From positions 76,162,213 through 76,226,212 of the forward strand of contig NC_087064.1 of NCBI RefSeq assembly GCF_963678635.1: 64,000 bases of DNA, read 5' to 3'. Source of the stretch: Symsagittifera roscoffensis (taxonomy: Eukaryota; Xenacoelomorpha; Acoela; Convolutidae). The position numbers and the translations under genes were made by a program. The notes under the pieces were generated by a model. That model searched no databases. It was not told the DNA's origin and saw only the letters and a list, made by a program, of their open reading frames with translations. Shown here one piece after another: positions 24,644 through 36,559 of the stretch (its first letter is position 1; every line of letters begins with the position of its first letter).

Positions 24644-27600
24644 TTATGGCGCTCCTGGGTGGGCCATAAAAACATTATGTAACAGTCGTCTACTTACAAA
24701 AGAAAAAAACTGTATGAAACCGTAAGCGACAAGCTCTGGAGTCTGAAGAAGAGAATGGACCCGATGAGCAGAGAACATGCAGAGAGTTCCTGTGCCATAC
24801 ACTCCAATATGGATGCGCTCTTGAGAAGTCCTTTTAATTTATAATGGAAGCAACATCTATGCAAAGACAATGATAACGTGTGATGATGTTCTGATCTTCG
24901 TGGGTCGAGAGAAGATCAAGGTCAGGTCAATTGGACAATGCGCAATGCTTGAAGATGGGCTATGCATTTGGGCACGGAAGCAGAGGTGTCTGCTCATGTA
25001 CTGGTATAAATGAAAAAAAGACATCTTTAAAAAGGTTACTAAACACGAGAGCTGTCTTGAGAGTGATACCAATAGAAACATGGAGACGGATGGGATATGA
25101 CAAAGATGACCTGTTAGGCTCCAGAATCCGGCTATCAGCAGCAAACAAAGGGGCACTAGGGGTTCATGGCAGAACACCAAGAAAAGCATGGAGTTTGGGG
25201 GAACGCAATCTGTGTATGAGCTTTCTTGTAGTGGAAAATCTAGATGATTCGAATAACTTCATTTTGGCAGGGACTTTACCAGAACGTTTGATGTAACAAT
25301 AGATCTTAACAATGCGGTGTTCAGGATTCGAAGTCCGGAAAGGAAGAACGTAATAAAACCAGTAGGTTTGATAAAGACACAGGAGTGCCAAACTCAGGTT
25401 TTCTTTAGTAGGAGGGTGAGGTTGGAAGCCAATGAGGCTGCATTTGTAAACTTGAGAAAGAAGAACTACAATGAACTCAGCGATATTAAACAGATTTGTG
25501 TAGTATCAAACACAAATAGCCAAATTGCTGTTATTTTAGGACGATCAATTTGAATCACAAAAAGTGGCATCTGCGTCAGTTTCTTGTCGAATACTTTGAT
25601 ATACCAATCACAACCCTGAGAGGTAGGAAACTGGGATACGCATTGCCGGTGAAAACTAGATATAAAACGATTGAAAAAATTTTAAAAACATATAAAATTC
25701 TTGATTGTATGAATCATAAGGACAAGATTTGTATCTTGAGTAGATTGAAGCGAATAAACGTTTTATCGGCTGTCATCAATTCGCTTAAGTCAGAGACTGA
25801 CAGTGCAATGTCGACGAGTTGTTCCAACTCTCCTGAAAGACCGACACCAGAGGAATTGGAACTGGAGAAACCGCTAAAACCCGAAATTGAACCTTTAAGG
25901 GGAAAAAATAACGGACGAACAGCTCTATGCCATCAAGGATGTGTTAGATAGGAATCAGGATGTTTTCTCGAGACACAAGGCGGATATCGGGTGTTGTAAC
26001 TTTGTTGAACATGAAAAAAAATTAGAGGAGTTGGCGGTACCGCATAGGGAGGGGGCTGACCCCACTTAAATCTGACGCATGTAGAAAACAAACAGAAGCA
26101 TTAGTAGAGTATGACAAGATAAAACTATCCATATCACCGTGGGCGTGTGGAGTAGTAATGGCCAAAATCAAAAGAGATCAACTGAGATTTTGTTCTGACT
26201 TTCGACATCTGAACTCCGTCATGGTGAAGGATGCTGTTCCTATCCCGAGGATAGACGAGAGCTTTTCGAAATTGAGGGATTTAATGATTTGTACAACTCT
26301 TGATCTGGGATGGGCTGTCTGGCAGGAACCACTTGAGAAACAGATTTGCTTTCGAGCTAAGGCTGCTTCAGTGGAAAAGGATGCCGTTTGGCCTATGCAA
26401 CGCGACAAGCCATTTTCCAGAGATTGATGTCACAAGCACTGTCAAGAGTTACGAAAAAAATGGAAACTTGGTATTGTGTTTCGTGCATGATGTGGCGATA
26501 GCGACACCGACTCTTGAGGATCACATCGAGCGATAAGATGAAGTGTTTGCATGTATGAAAAGGGCGGGATTGAAATGCAAACCCTCGAAGTGCGAGAACT
26601 TAGAAGATTCGATAAATAACGTCGGGAGGATGGTGGACAAGTATGGCATCCAACCAGGTCCAGACGCAGTAGAGGCAGCCCTGTCCTGGAAGTCACCGAA
26701 GACCGAACATCAGTTTATGAGATTTCTTGGTTTCGCGAATACAACCTCATGATACTACCGCAGTTGTATCAGACAGAAGTGCTGTTCAGATCGCATGATC
26801 AAATAGGGCAGCATGGAATAGACAAGAACACTGCATCGGTTTGATTAGCCGGGCATGAGGAAAGCATGTGAAAAATGCTTCAATGCATGTTTCTCATGAT
26901 TGCAGGTGAAGGATCCGAGAAAAACGAAGTTACCACTGAAATCGGTAGAAAGTTCAGATTTTAATGAGGTCTTGCAGATAATCCACCAAAAAATCTTCAT
27001 GACAGAAACGGGATATAATCAAATACTTATTGACCACTTCACGAAAATGGACGAAGCAGTACCATGTCAAACAGCCTCAGAGGAAGAAACTTGTGAATAC
27101 TTAATTACGCACTGGATCTCAAGATACCGTTAATCCATGACCTTTCAATCAGACAACGGGAAGGCCTTCGTCGGAGATCTGACGAGGTGATGAAAAGATC
27201 TCACATCACACATGCACACTCGACGACCTACCACATACAGAAGAATGGACAGGTGGAAATGCTTAGAGTGTACTGCTCGAGGTACATGACGGATTGGGCA
27301 AGTACTTGCCGCAACTGGTGTGGGCATATAACAGCACACAGCGCTCGACAACGGGGATCAGTCCATTCATGATGTGACAGGCAGAGAAAGGGCAACACCG
27401 TTGACATTCTTCTACCCAGAATACGAGGGGCAAAAGATTTCACCCCAAGCTTACGCGAGGGAGGCAATCAAAAGACATAACACAGCTCAAGCATAGATGA
27501 GACATCGCAAAAAATACAATGAGAAGATACTACAATCAAAGCCGTACACTGTGGGACCATATGTCTGGGTGATTCAAAATGTCATCCCTCCAAAAGGAAA

Positions 27601-29385
27601 AAAAGAAGTTATTGAAAAATATTGGGGACCTTTCATGAAAACAGAGATACACCAACAGGGTCGGTTCTATCGCTTAAGCACAGGACGTGCCGCGCACTGT
27701 GAAATCTGAAGCCTCATGTTCCGTCACCGAAGGATTGGTGCGTGCCTCAAAACATGGAGGGGCTAGAGTACCTGATAGTGGAACCGGCAGACGAGGTGAA
27801 CAAGAAAGGCACCAGAGAGAAGAACGATGGTAACGAGAACACAAACATGGTTGACGATGAAAAAATAGAAGTCGAATGAAGATTTTTTTGCGGAAGACGA
27901 CTGGAATAAACCAGAGCAAATGAGGTGCCGAGTGGGTCGAACCAGACAAGCCCATGATCATGGAGACAAGAAGACGCGGACGCAAGAAGACCAGCATGAA
28001 ACACAACAGATCTGGCGATGACTTCTTGATTGACGAAATAAAGCCAGACGAGATAGGGGCAGACGTGATGAGCGTAGGTGACTTAGTCCCGAACCAGGAT
28101 GATGAGTTTTAATGGCAGGAGGATCACAGTATAACCGAACGCGAGATGAATCTAGACTAGAGTAAAGCAGAAAGGAGAAAGCATACAAACTTGATAAAGG
28201 ATATATGACCGGCCAGCAAGCGAAAATGAGGGAAAAAGCAAGCAACAAGTCGACATATCTGCAGCTAAACACGTGAAGGAAAGAAACCCGGGTAGCGACA
28301 GACCGACCACTAGATATACCCTCAAATAACCTCAATTCGGCATCATCGACGGAGACGCCCATTAATATTTCTGTCCGGGGACGGGGGGGGGGGGCAGAAC
28401 TTACGCACACAAAAAATTTAATGATAAAGAAGCTCAGGGAGACAAGAGAAACCTGTGGACTAGAGAAGGAACCAGAAGAAATTGAGCCCACCATTGGAAA
28501 AAATTTCCGGACCAAACTTGATATACCGAAAGAATACTCAGAGAACATCTTGATCACAGACAGCGATTTCAGCCTGTCAGACAGGAAGAGTGCGATCTGC
28601 ATAACGGTTACATGAGCTTCAAGACCAAGCTAGAGGCGGATTTCAAAAGAAAATATCAAAATGTGGAGTTCCTGTTCAGACAAGGACCAGGATTGGGAGG
28701 TTTGGTGGCGTTCCTATCCTCAGTATCACAGATGCCAGGAAGTTACTTGTGCTTTTTAGTGTTGCAGGTCAGTGAGAAGAATGTGGTCGATCATGAACAT
28801 GTGGTATAGTCCTTGACGCAACTACGGGACTTTCTGGTAGAAAGGGAAATAAAAGAAATCTCGATACCAATTTACAATCCGAACAGTGGCAAACTGAATC
28901 CCCGGGAGCTTTACGCCATTTTACACGTGGTCTTCGCGGAGAAGGATATAACAGTACATCTACACAAGAAATATTACCTGAGCATTGCTTGAGTCTCGAT
29001 AAGGATCTTGGAATGGGGTTTGAGTCGGGAAGGGCACAAGGGTCTTGAGTTAAGGGGGACGGTACACAGTATAAGATTAGTTCTTGACTGGGAACGTATT
29101 AACAGTCAAACTGAAATACTAATCCAAATTAGGAGGTACTAAAAAAATAAACAGTTCTGCAAGATTTTATACTGAATTAAATATTTGAAATGGTGCAAGC
29201 AAATATAATGTTTCGCTCACGGGAGCAAACATTGGACTGATTAATGAAAAGATCATTTTGTTAAGACTGTTTATATAATTTTTAGAATTTTGTGAATGGG
29301 CATTATAGCAATGATAGGAATTGGACGGGTCTAAAACTCAATTTTGTTTTCAGATTGAATTTGCTTGATGATCAAAAGGGATCAG
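24640..29385 (+). mobile_element. Internally deleted, degenerate LTR element (gag scrap, protease, RT, integrase, macro domain)
   Basis: After the LTR come a post-LTR site, a piece of gag (about 24736-24830, matching 41756-41850), then a jump to protease (24880-25550), an RT connection and RT (25550-26750), a second jump over RNase H, and integrase plus C-terminal domain (26742-28992). The RT active site reads FVHD instead of YVDD, and frames are broken throughout. The post-pol spacer matches the complete element as far as a TTTTCAGATTG motif at 29347-29357, then similarity stops. No 3' LTR. It represents an older subfamily, not a direct daughter of the 37730-60318 copy. Confidence 0.8.
26742..28992 (+). 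pseudogene. Degenerate integrase with C-terminal macro-like domain
   Basis: Pieces of the integrase zinc finger, the catalytic core (QSDNGKAF region near 27150) and the GPF module (about 27600-27710) can be matched one after another with 47346-48400. The last part (about 28600-28992) matches the macro-like domain at 49300-49703, with substitutions and one in-frame stop (TAG at 28807-28809), and ends in the same KKYYLSIA. Conservation of that C-terminus in a second, diverged copy argues that the domain is an established part of this family. Confidence 0.75.
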
Positions 29386-29394
29386 ACGGAGACG

Positions 29395-29560
29395 ACTGAA
29401 ATTAACGAGCAAGAGTATCATTGAGGATCTGACAATTCACGCTGAGCTGCGGAAGTTCTTCATTTGTAATCTGGTTCGCAATTTTTTTGAGTGGTAATCA
29501 GGTTCGGTATTTTCTTGAGTGGTAATCTGGTTCGGTATTTTCTTGAGTCTTCTGTAGCCG
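29395..29560. repeat. Short direct repeats
   Basis: Three imperfect copies of a unit reading GTAATCTGGTTCGGTATTTT and TTGAGT (about 29465-29545) lie between the LTR-element remnant and an inverted fragment of it. Confidence 0.7.
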
Positions 29561-29880
29561 TCAGCAATGGCCAGGAGTTCTCGTCAAGTCAAATCCTCTC
29601 ACGCCTCCGTCGCTGCTCCATGACAGCCATCTAGTCTGTTTCTGATTCGATATTCCATCCGACGTGTAGCCCACCATCAGCACTGCTTCCATCACTGACT
29701 CCCTGCCTTCTCCTTGTGACTCTAGTTGCAAGATGGCGTTCAGCATCAGCGCTAACCTCTCGTCCACCTTGGCCTCATCAACACCACGGAAAATGGCGCC
29801 GGCGAGTGGGTGTGCCGGTGATATGGTGCCGGAGAGGAAATCAAGCCACTCTGAATAGTGATCAAGGCACTCTGGATACT
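29561..29880 (-). pseudogene. Inverted fragment of the element's coiled-coil/SGNH frame
   Basis: On the minus strand 29561-29767 encodes a stretch closely similar to the residues around 50240-50430 of the complete element (MLNAILQLE, AVLMVGYT, QTRWLSW, GFDL). It is on the opposite strand to the adjacent 24640-29385 remnant, so an inversion or a separate insertion is involved. It stops just before the MITE. Confidence 0.8.
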
Positions 29881-29884
29881 ACTA

Positions 29885-30290
29885 TGATAGAGTGGTCCCT
29901 CGAAAAAGCAACTATGATAGACAGGTCCCGCATGCATTTCGCATGTTATAATTTTGAAAACTATTATATGTAAAATTATTCGTAACTCGCGAAATGTCAG
30001 TAACTTTTCAGAATAAAAATTGTAGTTTCAACATTGTTTATTTATTGAATTATACTCGCTTCACTTTATTTAACAACCCTAATTGGGTTGAGTTATTTGT
30101 CATCAAGTTCCTCTATTGGCGTTTTTTTTTAATTTTCAACCTTGAAGTGGTGAGGGAGAGGGTTTAAAATGTAACAAAACATAAAATTAGCTTGAAAATA
30201 AATTACGACATCTTTCTGAATGGCGAGATCATAATTATTATGCGTCTAATTCTCAAGGGACCTGGTTATTTTCAAGGGACCACTCTATCA
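29885..30290. mobile_element. 406-bp MITE with terminal inverted repeats and TA target duplication
   Basis: Ends TGATAGAGTGGTCCCT and its reverse complement AGGGACCACTCTATCA, bounded by TA on both sides (29883-29884 and 30291-30292). An internal second copy of the TIR motif lies near 29912. No coding frame. TA duplication and TIRs are typical of Tc1/mariner-derived MITEs; the family is inferred from ends only. Confidence 0.7.
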
Positions 30291-30399
30291 TACTAGTCAC
30301 TTTTTCAAAGAATCCCAAAAACGGCGTTTTGCCCTGTTTTTTCAAAACCTTTGCATCCCCCTCGAGAAAAATAATTATAAAATATTGACAAAAATATCA

Positions 30400-31640
30400 C
30401 TGGTTTGAAAAGCTTTTCGAAGAAAAACTACATCATCAGTCATCAAAAATCTAAAAACAAAGCACCATTTGTAAAAAAAAAATAGATTGTGAAAATTATT
30501 GATGAAAGGAACGAGAGACTGATCAACAGTCAAACAACAGTTATCTTCTGGAGAATACCTCAGAGGGCATACATCAACGCGCGGCTCCATTACTATCTTT
30601 AGTATTGAGACTGTGTTGGATAAATCTTAAGTAGACTCAAAAACTTGGCTATACGGGATTGAGTTTATTTTTCGGCTATCCGGCAACAAATTCATTTTTC
30701 GGCCAACTGGGTATTCGTCTCCGTGACACGCCACCTACCGAAGATGGTTGGCAAGGTCTTTCTTACCTTAAAATTGCAGAGAGATTTTCTAGGCTTTCAA
30801 ACCTGAATGCCCTTATAAAGCAGAGTTTATCTTCTTCTCACTTTCCGTCTGTTTCAGAATCACGACACCTCTATAGGACCAATCAGAAGCGACCAGAAGC
30901 TTTGACGCTCGTTCCATGGGCTGTTGGTGAGCAGCTCTTATGGTATGTAACGATAGTAGACTGCTTAGCTCCTAGTAGGATTAGTGCCGGGTCTGTTTGT
31001 AACCCTGGTACGACTGCCGCTGAAGCGAAAGAAAGAAAAAATGATAAGTATAAAGATCTATAAGATGATGGGTATCATTTTCAACCGTTAGCTTCTGAGA
31101 TTCAGGGCGCAGCCGGCCCCAGCGCAGAAATTTTTTTTGAGCAAACATTGTAAGAACCTAAGCATAAGCACTTAGGAACCCAGAGCAGGCAGCTTTTTAA
31201 AACAGAGAATCTCCCTGGCAATGCAGATTGCGAACGCTGCTTGGTTACTCGGAAAAATAAATGACAAAATAACTTCGACGAAATTTTTATTTGTAACAAT
31301 TGTATATTATTTTTTCTCGTCTCGAGTTGCGTGTTCTAATTCAAGAAACGTAACCAGTATCGATTTTAATTAAGGACATCAACACTTGTCATATTTTTTT
31401 ATCACTATTACTTCAATATCTAGAAAGTTCCAAGGATTTTGACTGGAATACGTAATGAAGGGACTCCTGACTGTAATCTTGGTTACTATGACATTTTGAC
31501 CTTCTGATTACCTTCAAGTGAATGTCTAATTTTACCATTTTATATCTTTCAGCCATTTATCATTTAAACTGCTACCTTTTCCAGAGAAAATGTCGGAAGT
31601 GTGCAAGCGGAGATGGAGTGAAGCAGCTGAAGAAAAAAGG
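30400..31640 (+). repeat. Segmental repeat, copy 1 (unoccupied)
   Basis: Near-identical to 36560-37729 joined with 60319-60432. It contains a LINE C-terminal fragment and, at its right end, a leader with acceptor-like CCTTTTCCAG plus the first 14 or so codons of the gene at 60390. The LTR element sits in the other copy, so this one shows the pre-insertion sequence near 31530-31550. Confidence 0.85.
30655..31265 (+). pseudogene. LINE ORF2 C-terminal fragment, copy 1
   Basis: The segment RLRDTPPTEDGW, GLSYLK, SRLSNLNAL, VPSVSESRHLYRT and TLVPW, then GTTAAEAKERKNDKY, FQPLASEIQGAAGPS and NADCERCL, is the characteristic region downstream of the RT in a family of non-LTR retrotransposons. At least one stop and a frame change interrupt it. 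The RT itself is absent. Confidence 0.65.
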
Positions 31641-31735
31641 TCAATTAAAATTGGACGGCTGTCATGCGACGGTACGTGCACAGGTTGGATAGGGCCGTAC
31701 CAACGCTATATAAATACATCGGTAAAAATTTTCAA
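31590..31735 (+). pseudogene. Truncated paralogue of the gene at 60390
   Basis: ATG at about 31590 followed by about 14 codons matching MSEVRKRRWSEAAE at 60390 (Cys for Arg at codon 5). The sequences then diverge and a stop follows. The upstream leader is also duplicated. A partial duplicate rather than a gene. Confidence 0.6.
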
Positions 31736-31775
31736 ATAAATCAATTCGATTTTAATGCATCAAGAGAATTTTCAA

Positions 31776-34700
31776 CTAAAATCTACACTCCTCGATTATA
31801 GCAAAGATAGAATTAACTATGTTGGATGTATTTTTAAGATTTTTGCACCCCCTAAGGCAGAGGATTGCACTCCTCAGAAGTGCAAAACCTATTTTTGTTC
31901 TGATAAAATTTATTGTGTCCGAGTATGATTCGTTCCGTTTTTCGCTTAGTTTCTCTGCTAATTTCTGGATGGTTTTTGTGAAGCCTGGTGCTGCTCTTCC
32001 AGTACACGCAAAGATTAGTGGAACAAAGCTGCTGTGGGCCAGATCCAGAATTCTTTGTTGGTATTTCAATGTTTTGACACTCATGATATTTGTAGGCGTC
32101 AGATATAGCTTTAGGGCAGGATTTAGCTCAGGGGTTTAAAATTGCTTACGTCGAAAAAGGTTTGGCTCAATTGGCCTCCTCAAAGTCCATTTGCTTGATG
32201 TTAAGTCGAGCGTCATCTTCAGTAGTGGTTGTTTCGTTGTGAAGGCTTTCGCATTCCAACGATTGCAGTTTCGGCTCCATTTCAACATCATGGCAAACTT
32301 CGTCCAGGAGTGTCGCTAAGGTATCTCGACTTTCTTTATGTCTTAGGTGAATTTATCCATCTTTGGACAGTGTAGAGAGTGGGTCAGTACGAACGGTTGT
32401 CCACATGGGCAGGTGTGTGGGTGTGTGCTTTCCCATTCATATCTCAGATGTAATCCATCTTTAAACTCTGATTTGTTGAGGGAACCGTATTTTTAATGGT
32501 AGCACGCTTAGCCAATTCAATGTTCCTTTCTGTGACGCTAGAATTATTGTCAGTTTTTTTCTGATGAGCAATTTTCCATGATTTTAGCTTTTTTTTGAGA
32601 GTGTGATGTACTGTCTCTCAGTTTTGATGTTTCTAGTTATCATAGTTTGTTCCGTTTCAGCTATTTTTGGATGACTGTTTTCTGACGGAGCACAAATGGC
32701 TTGTGACCAATCATAATTTCTGGAAAATGCCGAAATGCCGTGTTACTGAGGAGATCTAATTCTCTCATTCTTAGTGGTAGTGCAAAAAGGATGCGATCTT
32801 CATCGGTTATATGGTTTTTACCAGTAATACTAGGAAGTAGCCGCTGTTTTACGTTTTCTCATTTTCATCCATTTTCTTAAATGCTTCCGGAGTTGTTCTC
32901 GTTAGAAAGCTTAACCCTTTTTTAAAATCCCTTTGTGTAGCAGGAGTACGCATTTTGTGGTGATGTTTTAGCTATTTTGGAAAGCTTTTAGGGTAGCTCT
33001 CCTTTCAATTTCGTTTTTCATGTATGAATGGCATGCTGATGGTGTTCCTATAACCAATCCAAGGACTCTATAACCGTCTACCATTGTAATATTTGTGCCT
33101 TCGAATACTTTTTTGGCGCTGTGACGACGGTTTTCCTTCACTATGTGTTGACACTTGGAAGTCTTCACATTGTATCCGAAAGCCTTTCCGTGCACATCCA
33201 GTTTGTCCAGTGTTGCGTTGAGACTCTTAAGATCACCTGCAGCGCTTCCATCCCTCTGCGTACCCTTTTTGGGCAACATTTGAATTTTGCAGGAGCTCAA
33301 TCAGTGGGCATTGCGAGGGGATCACCTTGCGTTGTGCCTTCGGTAGATGTCAAAACCGTGTTATCGACATATAGATTTGAGGGATGTTTTTTTTGAGTTG
33401 GACAGCGCATGATGTAGTGCCGGACAAAAACATTTCTACATTTTATAGAGCAAGTTCTTTATTGAGCGAGTTGAAGGCATTTTCTACATCAATAAGTAGT
33501 ATGGCGTCCGTTTTCGGTTTCTGAAACTCGTTCGTCAAGCTGTGGATAGCATATTCGATTCCACACTTCCGGCCTAAGCAGAGCTGGGAATTTTTTCCGA
33601 GTTTTTCAAGGTCTGATTTTGTACATTGGGTGATTGTTTTGCCAATTTTTCTTCTCAGAACATCGCCTATACTAATGGGCCGTACCCCTGGGTTTTTGTC
33701 CAGGGGTATCAGGCGACACGAGTTGTACGCCGTTAGGTTTTCATGGGGGAGAAATTTAATTGCTTTTGTATAGAATAGTTTAGCAATTGTTTTGCAAAGC
33801 TCAATGGATGTCTGGTTGAAGTGAGTTAATATCCTTCTCCATTCGCACGCATCTAGACCTGAGGGACCGTGGCTTCCGTGCGTTTTCAGGGTTGACTTTC
33901 GAACTGTCTTGGCGTTTATTTGTTCGAATATAGAGGGATGGTACGGCCTTGTGTCTTCACTTACGTAAGTTTTATAGTTACTGTTCGCTGTTTCGGCTTG
34001 AGGGTGTTTTTCTTTCAGGATACTAAGGACTGTTTTTCCTTCAATGACTTTGTTTAGGGGAAGTACTCCATTTGTTTTTTTGTCTGAAAGTTGCCAATGG
34101 CGGCAGAAATTTTGTCTGTACCATTAGTTTATCGAATTGCTTAACTTCCTCGTTGACTTCGGACTTTTTCTGTTTTGGATGTCTAATTTGGAGAGCTTTC
34201 GCTTCAGTGAAAAGTTCATCTAATAGGCCTTGCTTCCATAAAATTATGCGGCGGCTCAGTGTTTTGGGATTTGATCCGTTTATTTCTGATTTAGTTTTGG
34301 AGAGCAGCAGATGTGGGAGAATCGTTGCTGCTTTCAATGCGACGTTAGATTTTGGTGTTTTCTCTGCTAATGACAACAGCTAATGGTTCAATAATTCTAT
34401 GAATTGGAAACCAGGCTTTCTCCTGCTTAGAATTATGAAACGCGGTTTCCAGTTAACGACATTTTTATATATGTCGTTTATTTTCATTTCAAGTTCTTGG
34501 TCGATAAGTTTCCAGGGGTCGAAGGGGGCTGTAGTGATTGCTGGGGGCGATGAATAAGATTGTGTTGCGTTCGGCAGTACGTTTGTTTCAGGTGTTGCCA
34601 GTCATGTTTCTTTTTGAGTTGTGATTGGGGCTGTGCTTGTTGATCTGTTGGTGGAGTTGGGCCCTTATGCAAAGTTCACGGGGGTGAATTGTATGCAGGA

Positions 34701-35348
34701 GAACTCATCTTAATAAAATTTGATGTTCTGTAGCCCGCTACATGAGACAGGGATGTAAGCTTTGCAAATGATACACCATATGCTTCTTTTTCGGAGGTGG
34801 CGTTTGCAAATATGGCAGTGCGTTCGATCGGCCAGAATTTTCAGCGAAGAGGGTAAATTATGGTGATTATATACAATTTAGTTGAGCGAGCAATAACCTG
34901 AAAGATTTTTTACCATAAAAAGAAAAATGAATACCAACTTTATAAAACACTTAGCAATAAAATTAACGTTTAGATTGGGGGAAATAAGTTGGATTCTTAA
35001 GTGGTTAAATGTATTAATAAGGCGAAACAAAGAGTTATTTAGGTTACCAATTTTTCTGTAAATGAAGTGATTATTTGCAGAGAGGATGGTTTTGGGCATA
35101 ATTAGCACACTTGGGTTAAACTTATGAATTATCAAATGAATAAAAAATCTCCAATCATTAGCAAAGTCTGAAATCGTAGATGAGTTATTATTAAATCCGG
35201 CTACTATAGTAAAAACGTTCAGTTTCCTCGAGGGGTGGCGCGAGACAGTAGCGACAAGGTCGGCTCGCTTTGCACCTCTGTGCGAGTGAACCGTGGCTCC
35301 GACATCTTTGGGGCTGCAGTACTTAATCATTGAGGTTCCTATTACCAA
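31776..35348 (-). pseudogene. Degenerate LINE on the minus strand: SGNH-like, zinc finger, RT, C-terminal domain
   Basis: Read right to left: an SGNH-like segment at 35348-34878 (VIGTSMIKY, HSHRGAKRADLV, VAGFNN). A Cys-rich PHD-like patch follows at about 34850-34740 (CHICKRH, WCIICKAY). An RRIILWKQGLLDELF segment lies near 34280. The RT is at about 33900-32760 (GPSGLDACEWRR, CRLIPLDKNPGVRPI, AILLIDVENAFNSLN, GYRVLGLVIG), and a C-terminal Cys/His motif (THPHTCPCG, LHCPK) at about 32430. The tail at 32084-31776 reads SFVPLIFACTG, AEKLSEKRNESYS, LLRSAILCLRG. Stops and frameshifts break it throughout. The domain order identifies a non-LTR retrotransposon common in invertebrates. Confidence 0.7.
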
Positions 35349-35687
35349 TTTCCTGCTCCACTTGGGTAGCCACTTTCGCCTGTACTTCGGCGCGGATATT
35401 CACTAAACAGGGTACAAAAGAGGCAAAACAACAGAAAGAATAGATTGTAAAATGGATTGTAGAGAAATGGATTTTAAAAACAAATAACATAAAGATATGA
35501 AAGCGATTGCAAACTAGATTTTCATGGGTGGAGGTTCCGACGGGGATGTCCGGGTAGAGGGAGAGTATTGCGGCTTGACGAGCCTGTCTTTGAAATCCCG
35601 TACCGGGCCTTCTTCTTACAAGCGTAGCATTATGAGCGGCGTATCATATCATATGAAACTATTCAATATGTTTATCACAACAATTAG

Positions 35688-36454
35688 TGTAACAGTCGCC
35701 CACTTAAGTCACATTTGAGGTTAAGAAAAATAGGCCTTATAATCATTGGCTCAAGAGTCAGGCACACTATCTCTTGTGTTTTCCACCTCAAGTGGTCGGA
35801 GTCAATTCGTTTCACTTGCGCCATGAGACTACAAACCGTATTACAGCTTGAAGGCTTCTACCAAAATACCCCCCCCCCCCACTCTAGAAATAAGAACTTC
35901 CCCATGCTCAGGTCTCAAAATACCCAAAACCCATAAAGGTTGTTAAAAACAGGGTCGGAACCTTATGTATACCGTTAGTTGATTTTGGATGGTGGACCTT
36001 TGATCCATTTCAGATAGATCAACCTAAAAACTCTCCCTAACTCAACATAATAATATAAAACACACTCAAGAAAATTAAATTGGGTACTTACATACCGACA
36101 AGACCTCCAGAATTGAGTAACTAAATTAAAAAGCAATTCTAGAATTGATCTGGTAATCAAGTATAATTCAGGAACTTTGAAACAAATAAGTTTTAGCTCA
36201 AGACAAACTTTCTATTTGAACCATTGGGCAGCTTCACTTTTCCACTCAAGCAATTTTACTCTAGTATTTTCCAGTAACTTTCCCGCGATTATTACTCGAT
36301 TCCTCTGATTGTTAATTTCTCGTATTTTCAGTTGTCGCAAAAAACTTGAGCATGACAGGCTCGACTCGTATCTTTCAAAAATTTATTTTCTTCCCAAAAT
36401 CCAGATCAAACGTTCAGCTCAAGGTCAAACTTCCAAATATGACCGACTAATACA
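35688..36454 (-). mobile_element. Solo LTR, minus strand (767 bp)
   Basis: Reverse-complement match, diverged but full length, to the LTR of the complete element. It opens TGTAACAGTCGCC (the LTR 3' end) and closes GACCGACTAATACA (its 5' end), so it has TG...CA termini. A 14-bp direct repeat, ATCACAACAATTAG, lies at 35674-35687 and 36464-36477, nine bases from the right edge. A poly-C run is present near 35870. Confidence 0.75.
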
Positions 36455-36559
36455 TAGACTATCATCACAACAATTAGAGGATTTTCAAAACCTTTGCAAC
36501 CGCCTCAAGAAAATTCTACATCCGCCCGTGCATTAACCTTATAATCGATTATAATTTAT

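Larger units (their letters stand above)
18994..26312 (+). repeat. Tandem segmental duplication (two units)
   Basis: Unit 1 (18994-22180) is repeated as unit 2 (22181-26312) with near identity. The junction at 22180/22181 joins the RT fragment directly to the Penelope 3' sequence. Unit 2 has two extra blocks absent from unit 1: 23341-23672 (about 330 bp) and 24166-24807 (about 640 bp, the rest of an LTR plus leader and gag sequence). The extra blocks are native element sequence, so unit 1 probably lost them by deletion. Confidence 0.85.

Noticed and set aside
27958-28602. 214-codon minus-strand frame
   Set aside because: Antisense shadow of the degenerate integrase/macro region; no independent domain.
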